Shown: positions 54,745 to 64,000 of the stretch, piece after piece
Numbering within the stretch: position 1 is the stretch's first letter
Layout: each line of letters begins with the position of its first letter
Source: Rosa chinensis
Lineage: Eukaryota > Streptophyta > Magnoliopsida > Rosales > Rosaceae
DNA: 64,000 nucleotides
Direction of reading: 5' to 3'
Assembly (NCBI RefSeq): GCF_002994745.2
Contig: NC_037090.1
Coordinates: 16,294,001-16,358,000 of the forward strand
The notes under the pieces: model-generated
The model's input: only the letters and a program-made list of their open reading frames with translations
The model's database searches: none
Told to the model about the DNA's origin: nothing
Translations under genes and position numbers: made by a program

Positions 54745-56237
54745 TAGGGGTGGGCGCGGTGTGGTGCGGATCAATGTTAGGCCAAAACCGCAACCAAACC
54801 GCTTCATTCGGTTGTGCAATATTCAAAACCGCAACCGCATTTTCAAAAGCCACACCGCTTACTTCGGTTACATCGTTTTCCGGTGCGGTGCGGATCGGTT
54901 TCGGTTGTGTTCGGCTTTTATATAATTTGTTCATTAAATGAGAATCAAATAACATGTTCATGAAATCAACATCTCAACTAAAATCAACACGCAGCAGTAA
55001 ATCAAAGTTCCAAGCAGCAAGTTTCTAAACCAAATCAATAAATCAAAGTTCCAAAGTCCCAAACATCAAGTTCAAAGAGTACTAACCATATATAAATTAA
55101 AAGATTACAAACCAAAGTTAAAGTCCCAAACATCAAGTTCAAAGTACCAAACATCAATTTAAAGTTATTACAGACCAAAGTTAAAGGCAGTTTACTTGAC
55201 CTAGTTGGTGTCGCATTGGGAGTTTACAATGCTCCACTTCCCTGACAATGAAATCAAAAACAAAATTAGCTTGCGACCTTGTGTAGTGAGTGTCTAAAGT
55301 CTACACAAAACAATATAATCTTGAGGAATAATAAACTTTATATAACATTGCAGACCATTTGAAGACCATTGGTTTCATATGCATATGAAATATTTCATAA
55401 TTCAGAAGGCTGTTGCATATACCAAATCGAAACAAATGCAATCAAACATTCAAACTTACGTCCAATTCTCAAACAATTAAACGAGTAGAAAACCAGAAAC
55501 AGACGCAAATAACATTTCAAAGATATCAATCGTGCTCAGAAACCAAATCGCCCCTAGAAACATACAAAGAAATTAACTTCATACTCTTATTCTAAGCAGT
55601 GATAACAGAACCAAATCAAGCTGATACTCTCATGCTTATTAACAAATCAAGCTGATGCTCTCATGCTCATTTGAAGAACTGAATAAGCAAGCAAGAACTG
55701 AAATAACATAAGCAAGCTGAAACCAAAATCAATTCGAAGTCGAAGTCAAAATCAAGCTGAACCCATACTGATTCCATCCGGAGATGAGATAAGAAGATGT
55801 CCTCAATCGGCGTTGGCGTCCTTAATCGGCGTCTTCGGTCAGTTGTGACTCGAGAGAGAAGAGCAGCTATGTTGCTCTGAGTTGATAGAGATGAGGGAGG
55901 CAGAGTCAAAATGAGGGGCTGACTGGCTAACTTAGGGTTTTCTTCTATAAGAGCAATCAGGTGCAACGAGAAGTATGTGCAACCTGATTTCCACCAATCA
56001 ACATTAGGCAACTATCGAAATAATATTAATATAAATAAAAGTAATATTAATTATCCTGACCGGTTCGGTTTTTTTAGGCCGGTTTACTCACTAAACCCTG
56101 TTACGAACCAGAGAAATCCGATCCGGTTTGGTCAAGTCATTTTTTCTCCCTTATTTCATTCGGTTCAGTCCCCGAGCTGGTTTTCCTAGCCGGTTCAACA
56201 GGTTTTGGACCTCCGGTTCGATTTTTGCCCACCCCTA
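54745..56237. mobile_element. Non-autonomous hAT element (TAGGGGTGGGC ends)
   Basis: Ends TAGGGGTGGGC and GCCCACCCCTA are perfect inverted repeats. The flanking octamers CTAGTGGG (54737-54744) and CTAATGGG (56238-56245) match at seven of eight bases. Subterminal words such as CCGCAACCGCA and CCGGTTCGGT recur. The 1.5-kb interior has no transposase and no recognised gene, though it includes three direct CAAAGTTCCAAA / AAAGTCCCAAACATCAAGTT-type words near 55010-55150. Confidence 0.87.
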
Positions 56238-56479
56238 CTAATGGGTGCCTCGGTACTTTAATCAAAGCAATAACAATTTTCAGGATTCCAGTCATTGATG
56301 GAGGAACCAGGAACGGATGGAAGAGAGTATATAGTATTTTAAGGTTTTTTCCTTATTCAAAATTACAATTTTTGAAACTGTTTGGATTCTAAAATTTTGA
56401 TATTATAACTCTCGAGTGCTTTTGTAAGCCATATCAAAAGCTTCATTCTTCTGGACATTTTTTGTTTTGCCCGGGGGAG

Positions 56480-56615
56480 CGGCTGGGGGGGGGGGGGGTG
56501 TTTCTTTTCAAGTTACTTAGGATTAAAGGATTTCACTCCTACCCCCATGGTGACTTGAACCTATAACTTCGTACATAGGTAGTGGGTGCTCTAACCACTG
56601 ATCAAAGGATTGCAC
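56480..56615 (-). mobile_element. tRNA-derived SINE, minus strand
   Basis: On the minus strand TCAGTGGTTAGAGCAC (box A, 56601-56586) and GGTTCAAGTCACC (box B, 56561-56549) are tRNA-like and spaced like an RNA polymerase III promoter. The downstream part runs into a C-rich tail (the G run near 56488 on the plus strand). It is not a functional tRNA because the acceptor stem and anticodon arm do not form. Confidence 0.55.
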
Positions 56616-56619
56616 TAGC

Positions 56620-57516
56620 TTTTGTTTGTTTAAGGTTTTAAGTCATAATACATCCCTCCCTATGTACTTGTATCTCAAGCAGTTATATTGTCATTCTTTA
56701 GAGTGCTCTTATGTCGTAAGAGTACTAAAATTCTAGCCTCCGATGTTAATGTGTGATTCCGCTGAGGATATTAAACTGATGAACACTTCGTTAACCACAC
56801 ACGTTGAGCTACACCTCTGCTAGGATCTGCAAACAGAGAAAGTGGTCGTTTAGGATAGGTGAGAGTGAAGCAGAAGCCAAGTTAGAGGGGAGTAAAGAAG
56901 AAGCCATCTTTGGGATAGGTGAGAGTGAGAAATCATCAATACCTTCACTATAGGAGTGAGACCCCTTTATATAGAAGTTGAGGATACATGCCAGCTGTCA
57001 AACAGACTCAATTTTGGGATATTGCACCCGTCCACGTGTACGGATGCGTGCTCTCCCCCTGTGGAGTAGTTATTCTTATGGGACCACCAATAGTCACCGC
57101 ACGAGCATAGGCTTGTACACTCGGTGACTGGGCCTGCCAACATCAGGCGACGGTTTACTTTGTTATACTCGTTCAAATCGTCCCATTTTCAGTCTACTTT
57201 CCATTTTTTGTCATTGCATAGCTTATCATTCCAGATTCCTAACCTCATACTCGCCTTCTTCTTCCACCATCGTCACTACTCCACCCATTGCAGCCCTCCA
57301 TCTTACTTCTTTTCTCCCTTGATTTCCCTAACATCCAAAGCATGGCAACGGTTATGGTTATCAACTCTAAGCTAGTGGCAGTGATGGCGTTGCAAAGCGA
57401 TGTCACGAACCCTGAACCAGAACTGACGACAGCAATAGCCCACCTACCACTATCTAGTGGGCCGCCTCTACTGAAGGTGAAGCTAGTGGAGGTGATGTCG
57501 GCAAGGGCGGTGGTGT
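56620..57516. other. Intergenic with possible retroelement debris
   Basis: Contains two AGGATAGGTGAGAGTGA-type repeats (about 56852 and 56917) and CTTTATATAGAAG text like a copia LTR. The ORF at 57288-57569 is not recognised. Confidence 0.35.
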
Positions 57517-60310
57517 TGTCACGCCCCGAATTTCGAATAAAGCAATTCATCCGAAATGCGATAACTTAACAAACCCAAAAGAACACTTAGAAAATTCTTC
57601 AATTAAACTAAGCAACAAAACAAACCTAGCTTATCAATGTCAATACCGACTCATTGTTTAGAGTCACATATTATATTATACCAAGTTTACAAATTAAACT
57701 GAAACAACAATTCAATAAGTAAACTCATGCACTATGCTCATTACACAGCGGAAGACGAACAAGTGCATAAAAAAAATTAGGTTACTAAACCTACCACTGC
57801 AACAGCAAGGAAGCTCTCTGCCTCAACCACGTTCACCCTAACCTGTAGGATAAAGTCCTACACCATTGAATAGTGCACCGGGTTGCAACAACAATCTCGG
57901 TAAGCATTTTAATCTTGTATGAGTAAACTCAAAAATCAGAACAACAAGCACATGCTTTAGATACCTCAACTTAACATCAAATAAGAAATAAAACACCCAT
58001 CAACAATTTTACATCAATGTCATACTTAATAACCCACTTCGTGATTAAGATCACCAACATATGATATCACAATTTATGATCCCAAACCACCAAGCCCCAA
58101 GTCAACCAAGTATTGACACTTAAAATCATAACATTTTCCTCTTGGAAACAAATATATATTCTCACAGTGACATTGTGAAATCACATAGAATTCTCACAAC
58201 ACAATCACTCAAATCCCCTTCCTGTTCTCGTAGAAAATGTAATTGTCACCTCAAAGACATGTCTACTCATCTAAAAATCTCAACCAACCATTTGATCTAC
58301 TTCAATTTCATAATCAAAACTAAATCCGTAACTCCTGCATATAATGTAGTTCAAGAATTTACAAATGAAATCAAGCAATATAAACATAAAGTAATCCCTG
58401 CATATAATTTAGCTCAGGAGATTACATTAAATCACACAATTCAATATCATAGTAATTTCTGCATATAATTTAGTTCAGGAGATTCCATTAAAATCAAACA
58501 ATTCAGAAAAATCGTAATCCTTGCATATAATTTAGTTCAGGAGATTATGATGAAAACAATTAACTCCACAACCACTGACACACTTTACAACAACAATCAC
58601 CACACATGTTCTGGGACAACAAAGTCCTTCTTGGACAATAAAGGAAGAATACTCTAAGACTCCTTTTATTTCACTGCTCATGTTACTAATTTACTCACAA
58701 CGGTCACACTAGGCCCAAAATGATTCACAAAACCATCAAACGATTTCTCTTCCTTGATCACTACTATGATCCTCGGTACTCAGACTCTTGGTACAAAGAC
58801 CAAATCGTTTTAAAGAGTCACTCAAGACCCAAAAATGTTACTCACACTTCATAGGCGATAATACCATGTACTCATTTCAATTATAGTTTCCACACTTCAA
58901 GCACTTCCAAAACAAAATATAAATCATCATTATCACGATATATTGCTCCCCGTAAAGAATAAAGTCTTAAAACAATATCATGAATAGAATCACAATTATT
59001 GTACACACCACAATACCACGCCATCAAGATATATATTTCACGTAAATATGTACACACATGTGTGTGTGTGTGTGTGTAGTCATTTACTACGGAATGCCAC
59101 TAATACAAACTATAGTTCACAACGCACAAAATCCAAGAAAAATCATTTTTTATAACAAAACTTTATTTTAACTTACCCATGAACAGTTGACAATTAAGTT
59201 CATATAATTTCAAATAAATATTTAATTCGAAAAATGATTTCACAATTTATAAAATAATTCCAAATAATAAAGTAACTCTATTCGTAAATGAACCTCATGA
59301 GATTTACTCACCTCTAAATTCCGCTGCATCTTCTCTTACAGCTGAGATAAAGAACCGAAACTGTCCGTCAATCACCTAAGTAAAATAAGTTCCAACTTAG
59401 TACAGGAAACACAAAGCGATTTAAAGTTCGAAAGTAACGCCAATCGAGGTGAAACCTCATCCGAGACTACCCCAAAGTCTCCGGAATACTTCTACGATCA
59501 AAATGTCAAAACAACAAGTCAATCCAACAGTCGGATCCTCACGGATCGAAAATAGAACTAATCAAAATTACGGAAAAACCCTAACATGCTTATACGATCT
59601 CCAAATGCTACAAACCATATATCGAAACGCTCGTATCAAAGAGTGAATGATAATTGATGAACGAAGTTTCCTGAAACATGGCCAAATGCTCCTTCACTAG
59701 GCACCACAGCTGGCTGCACGTGCCGCCGTGTCAAACTCAAAACCAGCTTGATCCAACCGTCCAAAATGGAGTTTATACTACGAGGATTAACTTTAATACC
59801 TGAGACTTGGGCGAATTCTACCTAGATAGCGGCTGAAAGCCAAATATCATTGTTCACCTTAAGTTGCAGCTCTACATTGAGAATTGATCAAAACCACCAC
59901 CAAGGATCGAAAGAGGAGGCTTCCACGAACAAAATGTGACCGTTTTCAAGCCAAGATGTTGCCGGAATCGAAAAATATAGCCGGGTCCGACGCTTCCTAG
60001 CTTCGCTGCTTCGATCCACCTTGTAAGGTGTGAATTGCCGCTAGAGATCACCATAGAGAGGACTGCACGAAGGAGGCAAAGTGATCTGGGTCTGTGTTGC
60101 CTCCTGATATTGCCGAAAAAGTGAATTCTGGGAGGGTCGAGTCAGTTGGAAGTTGAGAGATAATGGATTTTCTGGAAAGGGACGAAAAAGGAAAGTGATT
60201 TTCTTTTCCAGAAATGCTCTATTTATAGCAAGTTTCCGAAAATAGTAGAACCTACTATTGACCATAATTTTCTTGTATGAAATCCGATTCAAACGTGCCG
60301 CATGTCCACA
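57517..60310 (-). mobile_element. LTR-derived fragment (TGTCACGCCCCG border)
   Basis: TGTCACGCCCCGAATTTCG at 57517 is a familiar border of large plant LTR elements, probably the 3' end of an LTR on the minus strand. The following 2.8 kb is non-coding, A-rich, with internal tandem repeats. I found no matching second LTR, primer site or right border, so this is a truncated or solo LTR; its right end is approximate. Confidence 0.45.
58326..58560. repeat. 61-65-bp tandem repeat inside the LTR-like fragment
   Basis: Four units contain CTGCATATAATTTAGTTCAG (with small changes), at about 58333, 58397, 58458 and 58519. Confidence 0.8.
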
Positions 60311-60673
60311 AACTCGTATCGACTTGCCCTAGGGCCCTAAACCTGACTAGCCCGACCCTTTCTCAAATAGGGTAGGGTGATCATGCAAATGAAGCCTCGC
60401 CTAGCCCATTTGAGCTCGTTAGGCCAAGCCTAGCTTGGCCTTTTAAGCCCACCCAATTAAATCCTAATAATTTTATTTTTACTTTTATGTTTTAGATATG
60501 TTTCTCTTTTTTCTATAACATACAACTTATCTCTTTCTTTGTAATTGATTTCATAAGCTGTATTTTCTTTAATTTTTATTTCCTTTGTTAAACAACAATT
60601 AATTTTGAGATATAGTTAATTGAATATAACCACCTTAACTAATATTTATAAATGTTATCAAGTTAACTCAGAA

Positions 60674-60676
<3 letters not shown>
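60311..60676. other. Short intergenic stretch
   Basis: A GC-rich part (60325-60450) with AGCCCGACCC-like words resembles the subterminal region of hAT elements, but no complete element was found. Confidence 0.35.
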
Positions 60677-60706
<30 letters not shown>

Positions 60707-60723
60707 TATACACACACACACAT

Positions 60724-61093
60724 ATGCTATCCAAAACGAGGCCTCGCTTTGAAATTTCAGAGCGAGGTTAGGATTTAGGATCATTTTTCGGTCGCATATC
60801 CACATCTTGACCTTTCAGTTTTTAGGTACTAATATATAGATCACCTCTGCAAAATTTTAGCCAAATTAATGGTCGTTAAGGCATTGATAACTGTCATAAA
60901 GCTAGTACAGTTCAGGTCGGACAAATTCAGTTCGTTCATTGGTTTAAGCGAGTTAGATACCTTAAAGATCATTAATTTGGCTGACATTTTACAGAGATGA
61001 TCTATACATTAGCACCTAAAAACTAAACGGTCGAGATATGGATATGCGACCGAAAAGTGACCTTAAACCCTAACCTCGCTCTACATAGGATCT
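60724..61093. mobile_element. Fold-back element 1 of the 60.7-62.3 kb cluster
   Basis: Arms mirror around 60910-60940: AGGTACTAATATATAGATCA on the left matches TGATCTATACATTAGCACCT on the right. It starts CTATCCAAAACGAGGCCTCG with the palindrome CGAGGCCTCG, and TA-rich runs bracket it. Confidence 0.8.
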
Positions 61094-61108
61094 GTATATA
61101 TATATATA

Positions 61109-61503
61109 GGAACCGACCTTCCAAGAATGGATCCCTTTTTTTGGCCATTTTAAGGGATCACTTGTGGAACTCACTTTTTTATTGTATTTCGGCATCTCGA
61201 CCGGTCAGTTTTTAGGTCCTAATATTCAGATCATTTTTGTAAATTTTCAACCAAATTGATGATTGTGAAGGTAATCAATGGACGAACCAAATCTGTCCAA
61301 CCTGAATTGTTCGTATTCATATATGTAAATCGCAGTTATGAATGCCTTAATGATTATCAGTTTGGCTTAAAATTTGTAGAGATAATCTACTCATATATAC
61401 CTAAAAACTGAACGGTTAAGATGTGAATCTGTGATCGAAAAGTAAGTCTAATGACCGATCCCTTAAAATGGCCAAAAAAAAGGATTCCTCACTAGAAGGG
61501 TCC
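61109..61503. mobile_element. Fold-back element 2 of the cluster
   Basis: Ends mirror each other: TTTGGCCATTTTAAGGGATC on the left and GATCCCTTAAAATGGCCAAA on the right. The core again has TTTTTAGGTCCTAATATTCA and its inverse. TA runs bracket it. Confidence 0.8.
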
Positions 61504-61528
61504 TATATATATATATATATATATATAT

Positions 61529-61924
61529 CCTATCCAAAGCGGAGTTCCGCTTTGAAATTAAGGAGTAAACTTCGAGTTTTCGGTCGCTTTTAGGTCGCAT
61601 ATCTGCATCTCGATCGTTCAATTTTTAGGTACTAGTGTATTGATCGTCTCTGCAAATTTTGAGCCAAATTGATGACCGTTAAGGCATTGATAACTGCCTT
61701 AAAGCTAGTATGGTTCAGGTTGGACAGATTCAGTTCATCGATTAGTTTAAGCGAGTTAGATACTTTAACGATCATCAATTTGACTGAAAATTTGCAGAGA
61801 TGATCTATACACTAGTACCTAAAAAACTGAACGGTCGAGATGCGGATATGCGACATAAAAGTGACCAAAAACTCGAAGTTTACTCTATAATTTCAGAGTG
61901 GACCTCCGCTCTGGATAAAATCTG
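61529..61924. mobile_element. Fold-back element 3 of the cluster
   Basis: Starts CCTATCCAAAGCGGAGTTCC and closes with GGACCTCCGCTCTGGATA. AAACTTCGAGTTTT is mirrored by AAAACTCGAAGTTT. The core matches elements 1 and 2 and the copies at 22755 and 23656. Confidence 0.8.
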
Positions 61925-61964
61925 TATATATATATATATATATATATTTATATTTATACAGTTT

Positions 61965-62110
61965 TGCTCACCTAAGGGACAGTTTTAAGGGACTGTGTGG
62001 GACAAATGCATCTTAACCACATGTAATAAATATAAAAGTAGAAATTATAATAACTTAAAACTGTGCATTTATTTTTAGCCGTCAGATTCACTTGTCCCTC
62101 ACAGTCCCTT

Positions 62111-62111
<1 letters not shown>
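61965..62111. mobile_element. Short inverted-repeat element, right end incomplete
   Basis: GCTCACCTAAGGGACAGTTT with AAGGGACTGT on the left is only partly mirrored on the right (GTCCCTCACAGTCCCTTA). The middle is almost the same as the next element. Flanked by TA runs. Confidence 0.7.
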
Positions 62112-62147
<36 letters not shown>

Positions 62148-62149
62148 TT

Positions 62150-62317
62150 TACTCACGTAAGGGATAATTTTAAGGGACTGTGAGGGACAAATGCGTCTAA
62201 ACCACATGTGTTAAATATAAAAGCAGAAATTATAACAATTTAAAACTGTGCATTTATTTTCAGCCGTCAGATTCACTTGTCCCTCACAGTCCCTTAAAAA
62301 CTGTCCCTCAGGTGAGC
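62150..62317. mobile_element. Short inverted-repeat element, near complete
   Basis: ACTCACGTAAGGGATAATTT ... AAGGGACTGTGAGGGACAA on the left mirrors TTGTCCCTCACAGTCCCTTA and CTGTCCCTCAGGTGAGC on the right. About 168 bp, no ORF, TA runs on both sides. Confidence 0.8.
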
Positions 62318-62327
62318 AGGGCTTTAT

Positions 62328-62361
<34 letters not shown>

Positions 62362-62564
62362 TGACATTTTGTAAATGACTACATTGATTACTTGAGTTAG
62401 TTATTGGGAAAACCATAAAGATTTATTATTGTTCCCTTGCCTAGAAATATGTTTTGTATTATTTGAGTTCTCATCTACCAAACGCCTTGTTGATCAAATA
62501 TAAAATTTTGAGTTGAGCATTCAACCAAAACTATATCAGTAGTTTATCCACAGTGGCGGAACTA

Positions 62565-64000
62565 CAAAGTTGTCACTGGGGGGCCAAAAAGATTATAGCA
62601 AATTACCATTAGGTACAATTTTAGCACATATATTACCATTAGCATACCTTTTTTTTTTTTTCATATCCCTTGCGGTACTATAGTTGATCCATGCGCAGGC
62701 CTTAAGTCCTTCCACTTTTGAATTGGTTTCTATTAACATGTAAATTACCAAATTAACCTTTGCAGAATTAGCGTGATTTAACATTACTGACCTTCAATAT
62801 CATTCAGAAGGATACTTCATTCTTATCTTTGTTCTTTTCTTTGATTGTATTTTTCTCTCTAGAGTTCAATTTGTTGGCTAATAAGTCATTCTACATCTAC
62901 ATATACTGAATAGTTGAAGGTGTCAATAAGCTCAGTTTTCTTTGCCCATAAATCAATCTCTTCCCACCCATTACATGAAATAGAGAATTGATCAGTAACC
63001 AAGTGTTTCCAGCTTGAGCTGAGAAAACTGATATTAGATATAAGTAGAAAAATAGGATATACAAGCTCAAAATTTGATCATGATTAGCAATATTCAACTC
63101 AAAGTCATATAACTTTAAACACTCATCTAGTAAAGCTGAACATATAATCCCCAAAATTTCTTCAGCTTTCCCTAATCTTCTTTCTGATTGTTGTTCTGTA
63201 GGAGTCCAAGATAGCCCAGAATGCATGCGAATTGCATTTATTTTGTATGTAATTGGGTCTCTATGCTCTTATCTTCTTCCTTTCAGTTGTTGTATCCTCT
63301 TCTGTAATTGCAGCAGCCTTTCTCTTTTGTCTTTCGTTTGAGTACTTGTTGCTCCTTCCACAAGTGCTATCCTCTTCCTCTTTGCCATTGCGATTAATCT
63401 ATATATATGATATGCTAAAATATGAGTATTAACCCTCAGTAGAACATTTTTATGAAAAAATACTGACCCACAATAGCTTAATCATTAAATACTGACCCTC
63501 AGTATCTTACTCATTATCCATGTATCTAATCCTACCTATGATGTGATAGAAACATGAAGGAAACAAAAAGAAACACAGCACTCTCAAGCATAACAATCAC
63601 AAACTAGTCACACATGTTGCACCAAACATAGAGAACTAAAAAGGAACACAAGCCCACTACTCAAAAATCAAATCTTTAGTATAGATGATCAAATTTCAAT
63701 CAAGATGAGCTCTTTTTCTTAGAATACAAACATAACAGAGTAATAGTCAAGCAAAGCTGTACACATATTTCACCCAAAACAAGCAAAGCTAAGAAGGCTT
63801 GAACACAAAGCAAAGGAAAGTATCAAAAACTATGGCTATTGACCCTTAATAAGTATATTGACCCTCAGTAACTTATAAATTTCTTAGAATGTATATAAAA
63901 TGGCATCAAATTTAAAGTTACTGACCGTCAATAGGCTACTTACCCTCCTCAATACACAATCATGAGGTACAAAGATAAGAAATATAAAGAAATCATATCA
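62565..64000. mobile_element. Putative DNA-transposon end running off the window
   Basis: CAGTGGCGGAACTACAAAG followed by GGGGGGCCAAAAAG at about 62553-62590 is a type of text often seen at plant transposon ends. From 63420 to 63960 the word TACTGACCCTCAGTA and variants recur at least six times, like subterminal repeats. No transposase was seen within the window. Confidence 0.35.
62897..63388 (-). CDS. Possible two-part gene or transposon ORF, unknown
   Basis: On the minus strand a Met at 63388 opens MAKRKRIALVEGATSTQTKD followed by a basic helical run (RERLLQLQKRIQQLK). A separate ORF at 63226-62897 begins MHSGLSWTPTEQQSERRLGK and has a leucine-rich middle and a hydrophobic stretch. A splice between them is plausible but not proven. 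I do not recognise the product. Confidence 0.25.

Noticed and set aside
56549..56601. Possible tRNA gene
   Set aside because: Only the two internal promoter boxes match; no cloverleaf forms, so it is a SINE.

Overview
The window is nuclear DNA of a dicotyledonous plant: genes with GT-AG introns, long AT-rich intergenic tracts and several classes of plant transposable element. I would guess a rosid, perhaps Rosaceae, but nothing here fixes the species.

Layout. At 2.2-19.8 kb lies a CYP79-type cytochrome P450 (+). Its three exons are otherwise open, but codon 304 is a TAG stop, and its second intron is about 15.8 kb. That intron holds a Helitron and a Russian-doll nest: a long-inverted-repeat element contains a LINE-like retroposon, which contains a complete 8.9 kb non-autonomous LTR retrotransposon and a CACTA transposon; the CACTA carries a Mutator-like element (MULE). 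At 20.9-23.6 kb are the last exons of a frameshifted 4-coumarate:CoA-ligase-like pseudogene (-), with a second MULE in one intron. At 28.4-31.0 kb is a five-exon gene for a probable plastid protein of unknown function (+). At 34.6-40.9 kb is a decayed Ty1/copia element (-) whose short LTRs still match well. From 41 to 49 kb come hAT, MULE and LINE-like insertions, most with clear target-site duplications, then an N-terminal 4CL-like fragment at 49.1-49.4 kb. At 51.3-52.7 kb is an intact three-exon R2R3-MYB gene (-) of the RAX/MYB36 type. From 53 kb to the end there is a hAT element, a SINE, an LTR fragment and a cluster of five fold-back elements set in TA microsatellites.

Most interesting locus. 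The LTR retrotransposon at 5083-13968 has 5-bp target duplications (CCTAG) and a tRNA-Asp-type primer site typical of Tat/Athila Ty3 elements, but no recognisable gag or pol. Instead it carries, antisense to itself, an intronless, fully open WUSCHEL-like homeobox gene at 8268-8867. That gene keeps the homeodomain, the WUS box and a C-terminal EAR motif, has a TATA box upstream, and further upstream has 94-bp repeats containing G-boxes. A second, sense-strand ORF lies beside it. Each cassette sits next to a copy of the same conserved 3' module. This looks like a mobile cassette able to spread a stem-cell-type transcription factor gene. Extra antisense ORFs are known in Tat elements; I do not know of a WUS-clade homeobox in that position.

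The host genes do not form an obvious pathway. CYP79 enzymes make aldoximes from amino acids, the ligase family activates carboxylic acids, and the MYB is a developmental regulator. The two metabolic genes look inactivated, and transposons dominate the window.
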